NCBI GenBank assembly: GCA_046315175.1
Contig: JBKDBK010000071.1
Coordinates: 1-14,109, forward strand
From: UBA8828 sp046315175
Lineage (GTDB): Bacteria > Verrucomicrobiota > Verrucomicrobiia > Opitutales > UBA953
DNA length: 14,109 bases
Reading direction: 5' to 3'
The number at the start of each line of letters is the position of its first letter. Position 1 is the stretch's first letter. Of the stretch, positions 1 through 6,766 are shown piece after piece. Made by a program: the position numbers and the translations under genes. A model generated the notes under the pieces. It ran no database searches. It was not told the DNA's origin and worked only from the letters and a program-made list of their open reading frames with translations.

Positions 1-315
1 GGCCATCGCCGCGTCGAAGCGCGCCGCGAGCGTCGGAATCCCGCCCTGGCCGCCTCCCGACCCATGTAGCCAGTAGATCACGGGAAAACGCCGCCCGGTT
101 TCGCGCGCGTAGGCCGCGGGCAGGTAAACATGGTAACTCACCCTGGCCTTGGCCGCGTCGCTCTCGAAAAAATGTCTCTCGACGCGCGGGGCCTTCGCCT
201 CGGCCGTCACCCAGACGGGCGCCCCCAGCCCGGTTGGGTTGGCCGGCGCCTGCGCGCGCAGGCCGGCCGCGGCGAGCCCGGCGACACAGGCGAGGCGAAT
301 CAGTCTCCGGAGCAT
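1..315 (-). CDS. Exported alpha/beta-hydrolase esterase, 5' part only
   Basis: This is the N-terminal 105 residues of a gene that runs off the left edge of the window. The protein starts MLRRLIRLACVAGLAAAGLR and has a signal peptide (basic n-region, hydrophobic core about residues 6-19, probable cleavage after AQA near residue 24). After a short spacer comes a strand-rich stretch (VSYHVYLPAAYA, 59-70), then RFPVIYWLHGSGGG (77-89). The HGSGGG turn is the oxyanion-hole motif of the esterase-D/feruloyl-esterase-like branch of alpha/beta hydrolases. The Ser-His-Asp triad lies beyond the edge, so activity and substrate cannot be judged. The start at 315 is the only ATG in frame with the signal peptide; the overlapping ATG at 319 is in another frame. 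It lies 121 bases downstream of the FGE gene on the same strand, so it may belong to the same polymer-degrading locus. The family call is fairly secure; the substrate is unknown. Confidence 0.75.
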   Translation of the reverse strand, partial: MLRRLIRLACVAGLAAAGLRAQAPANPTGLGAPVWVTAEAKAPRVERHFFESDAAKARVSYHVYLPAAYARETGRRFPVIYWLHGSGGGQGGIPTLAARFDAAMA

Positions 316-385
316 GCATGAGGAACACCCGGACGGCGCCAAAGTTCTACCCTGCCTCGCCGGCCTCAGCGCCTTGCCCAATCCC

Positions 386-400
386 CCGGCGTAAGGCCGG
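386..400. other. Small hairpin between the FGE and esterase genes
   Basis: CCGGC (386-390), loop GTAAG, GCCGG (396-400), with further C/G pairing outside across a small bulge. It lies in the 121-base gap after the FGE stop codon. No T-run follows on the minus strand, so it is a weak terminator candidate at best. I see no clear promoter or SD for the esterase in this gap. Confidence 0.3.
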
Positions 401-436
401 AGGGGCTCTGCCTTCACCGAGGCCTGGGTCGGTCGC

Positions 437-1450
437 CTATTTGCCTTCCCGCACAATCCGGAAGCCCGTGTGGTTCGTCGCGGTCAGCTCGTCCACCCCG
501 TGGCGCGCGCCCGGGCGGAAGCGGAAGCAATACGTGCGGTCGCACAGCCAGGACCCGCCGCGCATCGCGCGCTGCCCGTATCCCGTTCCGGCGGGATCCT
601 GCCCCGCCGCCGGGCCCTTCGGGTTGTCCGTCGGCCCCTTGCGGTAAAAATCCGGGTCGTACCAATCCGCGGTGAACTCCCAGACATTCCCCGCCATGTC
701 CAGCAGCCCGTAGCCGTTCGCCGGGAAGCTCCCGACCGGCGCCGTGCCATGGAAGCCGTCCTCCCCGGTGTCCTTTCCGGGGAAGCTGCCCTGCCAGTGG
801 TTGGCCATCAGCCTGCCCTGCGGCCGCTCCTCGTCGCCCCAGGCATAGGCCTTCGCCTCGAGGCCCCCGCGCGCGGCGAACTCCCACTCCGCCTCCGTCG
901 GCAGCCGCGCGCCCGACCAGGCGCAGTAGGCCAGGGCGTCGCGGTAACTCACCTGCGTCACCGGGTGGTCCATCCGGTCCGCAATCGAGGAGCCCGGGCC
1001 CTCGGGCTGGCGCCAGTTGGCCCCGGGCGTGAAGTGCCACCAAGGCATCTCACCGCTGACCGCGCATGCCTGGGCGTCGACACCCGGCTTCGCCTGGAAG
1101 ACCATCGCGCCCGCCAGCAGCGCCTCCGGCGGCGCGTTGGGGAAGGCCCGCGGGTCGATCGCCTTCTCCGCCTCGGTCACGTAGCCCGTCGCCTCCACGA
1201 AGCGCGCAAACTGCCGGTTGGTCACCTCGGTCCGCGATATCCGGAAAGCCCCCACGCGCACCTTGCGGCGCGGGGCCTCCTCCGGGTGGTGGGCCTCGTC
1301 GCCCATCAGGAACTCGCCGCCGGCGATCGCCACCATCTCGGGCTCGGCGCGCCGGTCATCCGTCCCGAGGGTGAAGAGCAGGACGAAGGGCAGGGCCACC
1401 CCCGCGGCCAGCGCGAGCTTGATCCAGGCCTTGGCTCGGTCGGGCGTCAT
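437..1450 (-). CDS. Formylglycine-generating enzyme (sulfatase-modifying factor), membrane-anchored
   Basis: This 337-residue protein of the FGE-sulfatase family oxidises the active-site cysteine of sulfatases to C-alpha-formylglycine using O2 and copper. Residues about 9-29 form one hydrophobic segment without a clear signal-peptidase site, so the catalytic domain probably faces the periplasm on a membrane anchor. The FGE core starts at MVAIAGGEFLMGDE (about 38-51). It continues through ANHWQGSFPGKDTGEDGFHG and NGYGLLDMAGNVWEFTADWY. It ends with GGSWLCDRTYCFRFR, where C303 and C308 match the two catalytic copper-binding cysteines of human SUMF1 (336/341). Many bacterial paralogues lack these cysteines, so this one is likely a true FGE. 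Its ATG overlaps the sulfatase stop codon (ATGA, 1447-1450), implying translational coupling and a dedicated client. Length is normal and no damage is seen. Confidence 0.9.
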   Translation of the reverse strand: MTPDRAKAWIKLALAAGVALPFVLLFTLGTDDRRAEPEMVAIAGGEFLMGDEAHHPEEAPRRKVRVGAFRISRTEVTNRQFARFVEATGYVTEAEKAIDPRAFPNAPPEALLAGAMVFQAKPGVDAQACAVSGEMPWWHFTPGANWRQPEGPGSSIADRMDHPVTQVSYRDALAYCAWSGARLPTEAEWEFAARGGLEAKAYAWGDEERPQGRLMANHWQGSFPGKDTGEDGFHGTAPVGSFPANGYGLLDMAGNVWEFTADWYDPDFYRKGPTDNPKGPAAGQDPAGTGYGQRAMRGGSWLCDRTYCFRFRPGARHGVDELTATNHTGFRIVREGK

Positions 1451-2859
1451 TTGCCCCTGGCCTCGCGCACCTCTTGCTTCCGCGCCGCCTCGCGCTCCGC
1501 CTTCTCCGTCCAGCCGGGCTCACCCGGCAAGGGGAAGTCCCGGTTCGCCGCATGCTCGCGGCGGAAGGCCTCCTCCGCGCGCTTGACCAGGTCGGGGCGG
1601 CTCTTCGCCAAATCCCTTTGCTCCGCCGGGTCGGTCGCGAGGTCGTAGACCTCGATCGCCCCGGGCTTGTCCGACAGGATGCGCCGCCGAATCGCCTTCG
1701 TCTTGTCCGCCCACACCACCGCCTGCCAGGTCTGCCCCTCGTGGAACTCGAAGAACACCAGGTCGTGCCGCGCCTGCTCGCCCTTGCCGGTCAGCGTCGG
1801 CGCCAGGCTCAGCCCGGAGAGACCGGCCGGGATGGGCGCGCCCGCCAGCTCGCAAGCCGTCGGGAAAAGATCCCAGGCCGCCGTGAGGAGGTCGGTGCGC
1901 TTGCCGGCCGCCACCGTGCCGGGCCACCAGGCGAGCTGCGCCGTGCGGAACCCGCCCTCGAAGGGCGACCGCTTGTCGCCTCTCAGCCCGCCCCGGCTCC
2001 TGAAGTAATCGGGATGGTAGCCGTAGCCGGCGTCGCACCCGTTGTCCGAGAGAAAGACCACCAGTGTGTCCTTTTCCAATCCCAGCTCGCGCACGAGGTC
2101 CATCACCCGCCCCACGTCGGCGTCCAGCCGGTGCACCATCGCCGCGTAGAGCCGCGCCTTGTCCGGGTTGGGGTTGTCGGCATACTTGCCCTTGAACGGC
2201 GCCAGCATCTCCGGCGTGGCCTGCAGCTTGCCGTGGGGCAGGGTGATGGGCAGGAAGAGGAAGAACGGCTTGCCCGCCTTCGCCTGGGCCCGCGTCCAGG
2301 CAAGCGCCTCGTCCACGATCCTGCCATGGGCGTACTCGCCGTCCTTCAGCGGCACGTTCTTCTGGCCGCGTCCCTCGTCCAGCGCCTTGGGGAAATACTC
2401 GTGCGCGTGCACCTGGTGGTTGTAGCCGAAGAAGCGGTCGAAGCCTTGGTCGAGCGGCTCCGAGCCCGAGCCCGGGTAGCCCATGCCCCACTTGCCGAAG
2501 CAGCCCGTCGCGTAGCCCGCGGCCTTGAGCGACTTGGCGACGGTGGGGATGCCCCTCGGCAGGGGATGCTGGCCGTTGGGGTACTCCTTGTTCGCCCGGA
2601 TGGGGCCGCGCCCCGTGTGCAGGCCGGTGAGCAGCGCGGTGCGCGAGGGCGCGCAGACCGCCGAGCCGGTGTAGGCCCGGTCGAAGCAGAGACCCTCGCG
2701 CGCCATCTGGTCGAACCGGGGCGTCGGGATCAGCTTTTGGCCGAACGGGCCGATTTCCCCGTAACCCAGGTCGTCCGCGAGGATATAGACGATGTTGGGC
2801 TTCGCGCCCGCGAGGGCGGCGAGGCAGGCCAGGGCCAGGGCGAGGATTCCGCGCATCAT
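1447..2859 (-). CDS. Secreted type I sulfatase (arylsulfatase A-like)
   Basis: A 470-residue protein with a signal peptide (about 1-19, ending AGA) followed at once by the sulfatase core. KPNIVYILADDLGYG supplies metal-ligand aspartates D29/D30. CAPSRTALLTG (69-79) is the C-x-P-S-R signature in which C69 becomes formylglycine. GKWGMG (122-127) corresponds to the usual GKWHLG and has Gly where the His normally sits. TLPHGK provides H209, LSDNG provides D272/N273, and LRGDKRSPFEGG provides K296. The enzyme would remove sulfate esters from a polysaccharide or small molecule outside the cytoplasm; the substrate cannot be read from sequence. Two adjacent ATGs (2859 and 2856) follow AGGAG in the leader. 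The second has the better 6-base spacing, so the true start may be 2856. It is the first gene of the sulfatase-FGE pair. Confidence 0.93.
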   Translation of the reverse strand: MMRGILALALACLAALAGAKPNIVYILADDLGYGEIGPFGQKLIPTPRFDQMAREGLCFDRAYTGSAVCAPSRTALLTGLHTGRGPIRANKEYPNGQHPLPRGIPTVAKSLKAAGYATGCFGKWGMGYPGSGSEPLDQGFDRFFGYNHQVHAHEYFPKALDEGRGQKNVPLKDGEYAHGRIVDEALAWTRAQAKAGKPFFLFLPITLPHGKLQATPEMLAPFKGKYADNPNPDKARLYAAMVHRLDADVGRVMDLVRELGLEKDTLVVFLSDNGCDAGYGYHPDYFRSRGGLRGDKRSPFEGGFRTAQLAWWPGTVAAGKRTDLLTAAWDLFPTACELAGAPIPAGLSGLSLAPTLTGKGEQARHDLVFFEFHEGQTWQAVVWADKTKAIRRRILSDKPGAIEVYDLATDPAEQRDLAKSRPDLVKRAEEAFRREHAANRDFPLPGEPGWTEKAEREAARKQEVREARGK

Positions 2860-2893
2860 CGTCTCCTATCTACCCCGCGCGGCCGGGGCAAGT

Positions 2894-2929
2894 TCCGGCG
2901 CTTGCGCCGGATGCCCGCCCCCGGCATCC
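2894..2929. repeat. Tandem inverted repeats in the divergent sulfatase / membrane-protein gap
   Basis: Two hairpins sit almost end to end: TCCGGCGC (2894-2901) with GCGCCGGA (2904-2911), and GGATGCC (2909-2915) with GGCATCC (2923-2929, 7-base loop). They share GG at 2909-2910 and fill half of the 77-base gap. The second ends 7 bases before the ATG at 2937, where a ribosome-binding site would lie, and no SD is visible there. They could form an operator for the divergent genes, mRNA structure limiting initiation, or a REP-like element; the sequence does not decide. Confidence 0.55.
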
Positions 2930-2936
2930 TTCCGCC

Positions 2937-3284
2937 ATGCGACTTGAGCACCGCGAGCAACCCCTGGCCCCCAGGGATCGATTTCTCCGCCGCTTCGCCG
3001 CCTACGCCCTCGCCGCCCTCCTCCTCATCGGCTTGTCGCTACTCGCAGGGACGCTCGGCTATCGGCACCTCGCCGGGCTGGGTTGGATCGACGCCCTCCT
3101 CAACGCCGCCATGATCCTCGGCGGCATGGGGCCGGTCGACCCCATGCCCGACGACCGGGCCAAGCTCTTCGCCGCCGCCTACGCCCTCTACAGCGGCGTC
3201 GCCCTCCTCTCCACCGTCTCCCTCCTTCTCGCTCCCCTCGTGCACCGCGTCCTGCACCGCATGCACCTCGGCGACCGCGGCTGA
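2937..3284 (+). CDS. Small two-helix membrane protein resembling a potassium-channel pore module with a degenerate filter
   Basis: This 115-residue protein has a basic N-terminus, a first membrane helix at about 20-41, and an amphipathic segment WIDALLNAAMILGG (50-63). A short turn MGPVDP (64-69) follows, then a second membrane helix at about 76-99 and a His-rich tail HRVLHRMHL (103-111). The order helix, pore helix, loop, helix, together with RAKLFAAAYALYSG after the loop, resembles the two-TM ion channel module, where TVGYGDxxP sits in the loop. Here the filter reads GGMGPVDP, so potassium selectivity should be lost. I have the impression that similar small proteins are annotated as two-pore-domain channel-like, but that is from memory. 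Function is unknown. It lies 55 bases before pyrE, and its start is only 77 bases from the divergent sulfatase start. Confidence 0.75.
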   Translation: MRLEHREQPLAPRDRFLRRFAAYALAALLLIGLSLLAGTLGYRHLAGLGWIDALLNAAMILGGMGPVDPMPDDRAKLFAAAYALYSGVALLSTVSLLLAPLVHRVLHRMHLGDRG

Positions 3285-3339
3285 GCCGGGGTCCCAAAAA
3301 AGCCTAGCGCCCGCGGGCCGGGGTGGGGTAGGGAAGGGC

Positions 3340-3909
3340 ATGAGCCAAACCGACGACGAGGTCCTCCGCATCTTTCGCGAGTCCGGCGCCCTCCTGACCG
3401 GCCACTTTGTCCTCCGCTCCGGCCTCCACAGCGGCCACTTCTTCCAGTGCGCCCAGGTCTGCCAGCGCATGGACAAGGTCACGCGCCTCGTCCAGCTCCT
3501 CCTGCCCAGGCTGAAGGACACGCCCTGCGCCACCGTCCTGGCGCCCGCCATGGGCGGCCTCGTCGTCGGCCAGGAGCTCGCCCGCCAGCTCGGCGCCCGC
3601 TTCGTCTTCGCCGAGAAGGAGAACGACCGGCTGGTCATCCGCCGCGGCTTCACCTTCGCCAAGGGCGAGCGCGTCCTCGTCGCCGAGGATGTCGTCACGC
3701 GCGGCGGCCGCGCCCAGGAATGCCTCGACCTCCTCGCCGCCGCCGGCGCCACCCCCGTCGCCGTCGCCGCGCTCGTCGACCGCTCCTCCGGCCAGACCCG
3801 CTTCAGCGTGCCCTTCCTCTCCCTGCTGAGCCTTAGCTTCCCGACCTCTCCGGCCGACCAGCTGCCCCCCGAGCTGGCCGCCTTGCCCGCCACCAAGCCC
3901 GGCAGCTGA
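3340..3909 (+). CDS. pyrE: Orotate phosphoribosyltransferase
   Basis: This 189-residue enzyme transfers ribose-5-phosphate from PRPP to orotate, giving OMP in pyrimidine synthesis in the cytoplasm. The N-terminal part GALLTGHFVLRSGLHSGHFF (16-35) is the typical substrate-side segment of bacterial OPRTases. APAMGGLVVGQELA (68-81) and FVFAEKEN (88-95) follow. VLVAEDVVTRGG (112-123) is the PRPP-binding motif; the more common ending TTGGS is TRGGR here. Length is within the normal range (about 180-215). The ATG is preceded by GGGAAGGG at short spacing, one of the few purine-rich leaders on the plus strand in this window. It stands 57 bases before yidC with a candidate promoter between them, so the two may or may not be co-transcribed. 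Confidence 0.93.
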   Translation: MSQTDDEVLRIFRESGALLTGHFVLRSGLHSGHFFQCAQVCQRMDKVTRLVQLLLPRLKDTPCATVLAPAMGGLVVGQELARQLGARFVFAEKENDRLVIRRGFTFAKGERVLVAEDVVTRGGRAQECLDLLAAAGATPVAVAALVDRSSGQTRFSVPFLSLLSLSFPTSPADQLPPELAALPATKPGS

Positions 3910-3925
3910 CCCGGGCGTCCCGCCC

Positions 3926-3955
3926 TTGACCCCCGGAGGGGTCCCCGCTTAGTCC
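3926..3955 (+). promoter_or_regulatory. Candidate promoter for yidC, with a hairpin in the spacer
   Basis: TTGACC (3926-3931) matches the -35 consensus at five of six positions. A weak -10 (around CTTAGTCC, 3948-3955) lies 16-18 bases downstream, leaving a very short leader before the yidC ATG. GACCCC (3928-3933) and GGGGTC (3938-3943) form a 6-bp inverted repeat with loop CGGA, overlapping the -35 and filling the spacer. This repeat could instead end the pyrE transcript, though no T-run follows. Confidence 0.35.
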
Positions 3956-3965
3956 ATCCCCCTTC

Positions 3966-5723
3966 ATGGACCGCAAACACCTTGCCATCGGGTCGCTCTT
4001 CCTCGCCGCCTCCATGGCCGCCTTCTACTGGAACGCCCAGCAGGCCGCCCAGGCCCAGGCCGCGGCCCACGCGGCCGTCCCTGCGTCTCCCGCCCCCGCC
4101 GCCCCCGTTGCGCCGGCTCCGGCCCCCGCCTTGGTCCCCGCGACCCGCACGCCCTCCGCCCCGGATCCCGTTTTCGAGCCCGAGCGCCCCGTCCGCCTCG
4201 CCAACGCCTTCCTCGATGTCACCCTGACCAACCACGGCGGCTCCGTCCGCTCCGCCCAGCTGCTCGGGCACAAGGCGGAGCAAGGGGCCAAGGACAACGT
4301 CGTCTTCAACGCCCAGGCCTCCGACGCCGCGCTCGAGGTCCACATCCCCGACCCCGCCACCGCCAAGCCGGTGCCCGTGCGCGTCGCCCTCTCGCCCCAG
4401 CCCGCCTCGGCCGACGGCTGGGTGCGCTTCTCCGGGCAGCTGCCCGACGGCACCAAGCTCACCCGCGCCTACCGCCTCCGCCCGGCCGACGCCGAGGCCC
4501 GCGGCGCCGACGACGGCCACCTCCTCGAGTTCTCCGTCGCCCTCACGCCCGCGCCCGGCAAGCCCGCCCCCAAGTTCTGGCTCTCCACCGGCACCTGGCT
4601 GCCCGAGCCGGCCGACACCACCCACCTCTTCCAGAGCATCCTCGTCGCCGACCTCGAGGAGACCTCCCATGTGGGCCTCTCCGAGTTCACCGACAGCGCC
4701 GGCTTCCTCGGCATGTTCGCCCACAAGGCCTCCGCCGAGTATCCCTTCGTCGCCGCCGGCGGCGTCCACCGCTGGGCCGCGGCGGCCAACCAGTACTTCG
4801 TCGCCTCCCTCTGCCCCGATCCCGCCCAGCGCGGAGCCCGCTCCGAGGTCGTCGCCCTTCCCGTCACCCTCGCCGAGGGCTCCCGCTCCGTCCGCGCCCT
4901 CGCCTCCTGGGAAGGCGTGGTCGCCGCCGACGGCACCCGCTCCCTCGCCGGCACCCTCTACATCGGGCCCAAGCACTACAGCCGCCTCGCCGCCCTCCCC
5001 GAGGAGCAGGTCGACACCCTCCAGTTCGTCGAGCTCTTCGGCTTCATCGGCATCGCCTGGATGGCCAAGCTCCTCCTCGCCGCCCTCGGCGGCGTCCACG
5101 CCCTCACCTCCCTCCTGCCCGGCTCCTGGGGCTGGGCCATCCTCGTTCTCACCCTCATCATCAAGCTTCTCACCTGGCCCCTCACCTCCGCCCAGCTCAA
5201 GGCCGGCAAGAAGATGGCCCAGTTCGCCAAGCCGATGCAGGAGATCCGCGAGAAGCACGCCAAGAATCCCGAGAAGATGCAGAAGGAGATGATGAAGCTC
5301 TACCAGGAGCACGGCATCAACCCCCTCGCCGGCTGCCTCCCCATCCTCATCCAGATCCCCATCTTCTTCGGCCTCTACTCCGCCTTCCAGACCGCGCCCG
5401 AGATGCGGCTCGAGTCCTTCCTCTGGATCGCCGACCTCGCCCGCGCCGACACCGTCGCGCACCTCGGCTCCTTCCCCATCAACCCGCTGCCCGTCCTCAT
5501 GGGCGCCACCATGTGGTACTCCATGCGGATGACGCCCATGCCCAACCAGGACGAGACCATGAAGACCGTCATGACCATCATGATGCTCATGTTCCCCGTC
5601 ATCTGCTACACCATGCCCGCGGCCCTCACCCTCTACTGGACCTTCCAGAACATCCTGCAGATCGCCCAGACCTGGCTGCTCAAGCGGAACGAGACCGCCG
5701 CCCCCGCCCCGGCCAAGGGCTGA
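3966..5723 (+). CDS. yidC: Membrane protein insertase YidC
   Basis: A 585-residue protein of the Gram-negative YidC type, which inserts and folds inner-membrane proteins alone or with SecYEG. There is an N-terminal membrane anchor (about 5-20), an Ala/Pro-rich linker (about 30-65) and a large periplasmic beta-sandwich domain (about 70-340). The conserved five-helix insertase domain follows from about residue 350. Its signature is WPLTSAQLKAGKKMAQF, then KEMMKLYQEHGINPLAGCLP and ILIQIPIFFGLYSAF. By alignment, the hydrophilic-groove arginine of E. coli YidC (R366) falls on K400 here, keeping the positive charge. The C-terminus is basic, then Ala/Pro-rich (KRNETAAPAPAKG). The usual rpmH-rnpA-yidD neighbours are absent; pyrE lies upstream and yebC 31 bases downstream. 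The ATG has no SD but follows the pyrimidine-rich TCCATCCCCCTTC. Confidence 0.96.
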   Translation: MDRKHLAIGSLFLAASMAAFYWNAQQAAQAQAAAHAAVPASPAPAAPVAPAPAPALVPATRTPSAPDPVFEPERPVRLANAFLDVTLTNHGGSVRSAQLLGHKAEQGAKDNVVFNAQASDAALEVHIPDPATAKPVPVRVALSPQPASADGWVRFSGQLPDGTKLTRAYRLRPADAEARGADDGHLLEFSVALTPAPGKPAPKFWLSTGTWLPEPADTTHLFQSILVADLEETSHVGLSEFTDSAGFLGMFAHKASAEYPFVAAGGVHRWAAAANQYFVASLCPDPAQRGARSEVVALPVTLAEGSRSVRALASWEGVVAADGTRSLAGTLYIGPKHYSRLAALPEEQVDTLQFVELFGFIGIAWMAKLLLAALGGVHALTSLLPGSWGWAILVLTLIIKLLTWPLTSAQLKAGKKMAQFAKPMQEIREKHAKNPEKMQKEMMKLYQEHGINPLAGCLPILIQIPIFFGLYSAFQTAPEMRLESFLWIADLARADTVAHLGSFPINPLPVLMGATMWYSMRMTPMPNQDETMKTVMTIMMLMFPVICYTMPAALTLYWTFQNILQIAQTWLLKRNETAAPAPAKG

Positions 5724-5754
5724 CGCGCCCCGGTTTTCCCCACCCCCGACGACC

Positions 5755-6495
5755 ATGAGCGGACACAGCAAGTGGCACACGACCAAGCGGCACAAGGCGG
5801 TCATCGACGCCCGCCGCGGCAAGGTCTTCTCCGTGCTCTCCAAGGAGATCACCCTCGCCGCCAAGGCCGGCGGCGGCGTCCCCGAGTCCAACGCCCGCCT
5901 GCGCACCGTGCTCGACAAGGCCCGCGCGGCCAACATGCCGACCGACAACATCAAGCGCGCCGTCCAGAAGGGCACCGGCGAGCTGCCCGGCGCCGTCTAC
6001 GAGGAGTTCGCCTACGAGGGCTACGGCCCCGGCGGCGTCGGCCTCGTCGTCGAGGTCACGACCGACAACAAGAACCGCGCCGCCGGCGAGGTCCGCCACA
6101 CCTTCAACGACAACGGGGGCAACATGGCCCAGGCCGGCGCCGTCACCCACGGCTTCCAACGCAAGGGCCAGGTCCTCGTCGCCGCCGCCGCCATCGGCGA
6201 GGACGCCCTCATGGAGCTCGCCCTCGCCGCCGGCGCCGAGGACGTCGTCAACCACGGCGACCACTTCGAGGTCCTCTGCCCCGTCGCCGACTACTACGCC
6301 CTCGCCAAGGCCCTCGAGGACAAGGGCATCAAGCCCGAGTCCAGCGAGCTCGCCTACGTCCCCAATCTCCTCGTGCCCGTGGCCGACGCCGCCGCCGCCA
6401 AGCAGCTCCTCGAGCTCATCGACGCCCTCGAGGCGCTCGACGACGTCAAGGCCGTCCACGGCAACCACGCAATCGACCCCAAGCTCCTCGGCTGA
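5755..6495 (+). CDS. yebC: YebC/TACO1-family translation factor
   Basis: This 246-residue protein has the same length as E. coli YebC. The family signature MSGHSKWHTTKRHKAVIDAR is at the N-terminus, followed by GGGVPESNARLRTVLDKARA and NMPTDNIKRAVQKGTGE. The middle part carries the family segment GYGPGGVGLVVEVTTDNKNR. Older annotation calls the family a transcriptional regulator (PmpR). Mitochondrial TACO1 and recent bacterial work support a role on the ribosome, including relief of stalls at proline-rich stretches. The window encodes strongly proline-rich proteins (the IF2 and YidC linkers), which fits that role. It lies 31 bases after yidC behind a C/T-rich leader without SD, probably in one transcript. 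The palindromic region at 6507 onward follows its stop codon. Confidence 0.96.
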   Translation: MSGHSKWHTTKRHKAVIDARRGKVFSVLSKEITLAAKAGGGVPESNARLRTVLDKARAANMPTDNIKRAVQKGTGELPGAVYEEFAYEGYGPGGVGLVVEVTTDNKNRAAGEVRHTFNDNGGNMAQAGAVTHGFQRKGQVLVAAAAIGEDALMELALAAGAEDVVNHGDHFEVLCPVADYYALAKALEDKGIKPESSELAYVPNLLVPVADAAAAKQLLELIDALEALDDVKAVHGNHAIDPKLLG

Positions 6496-6506
6496 CCGCC
6501 GTCATT

Positions 6507-6655
6507 GGGTAGGGCGGTTTCTCCGAAACCGCTTGTATCTCCCGTGCCCCTGAGCCCCCGTGCCCCTGCCTCGGGTAGGGACGCCTGTCCCTAGGCGTCC
6601 ATCTCCCTCCCGTGCCCCCGCCACCTGCCTCGGGTAGGGAGGATGCTACGCATCC
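6507..6655. repeat. Three modules of GGGTAGGG followed by unrelated hairpins
   Basis: GGGTAGGG occurs at 6507-6514, 6573-6580 and 6632-6639. Each copy runs directly into a different perfect hairpin. These are GCGGTTTC-tcc-GAAACCGC (6514-6532), GGACGCCT-gtccct-AGGCGTCC (6579-6600) and GGATGC-tac-GCATCC (6641-6655). Copies two and three share the 17-mer CCTGCCTCGGGTAGGGA (6565-6581, 6624-6640). The first hairpin lies 18 bases after the yebC stop and is followed by TTGTAT, so it may terminate that transcript. The set resembles a REP-like intergenic repeat family with a fixed head and variable stems. Confidence 0.7.
6536..6561 (+). repeat. Direct repeat copy A (TATCTCCCGTGCCCCTG family)
   Basis: A 26-base sequence beginning TATCTCCCGTGCCCCTG recurs at 6868-6893 with one mismatch (AGCCCCCGT against TGCCCCCGT at the end). 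A third, more diverged relative lies near 6601-6620. The two copies bracket most of the gap between yebC and ettA, with copy A following the first GGGTAGGG module. Confidence 0.75.
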
Positions 6656-6730
6656 CCCGGGCGAACCTCAGCCATCCCAATCGGTGACAGGTGACCGGTG
6701 CGAGAACTCGCTCCGCGCGATGTCTCCGCG

Positions 6731-6756
6731 AAGGTGATGAAGGGATGAAGAGATGG
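6731..6756 (+). repeat. Short degenerate tandem repeat AAGGxGATG
   Basis: Three head-to-tail units AAGGTGATG (6731-6739), AAGGGATG (6740-6747) and AAGAGATGG (6748-6756), with period 8-9 bases. It lies inside the gap without genes and has no evident coding role. Confidence 0.5.
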
Positions 6757-6766
6757 AAGGCCGCTC

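Noticed and set aside
3326..3333. A fourth GGGTAGGG copy before pyrE
   Set aside because: It is not followed by a hairpin, and it sits in the purine-rich ribosome-binding region, so it is probably coincidental.
3039..5975. A 978-codon open frame on the minus strand across the channel-like gene, pyrE, yidC and the start of yebC
   Set aside because: It is antisense to intact conserved genes, its product is low-complexity Gly/Glu/Val/Arg-rich sequence, and long stop-free shadows are expected from C-ending codon use at this GC.
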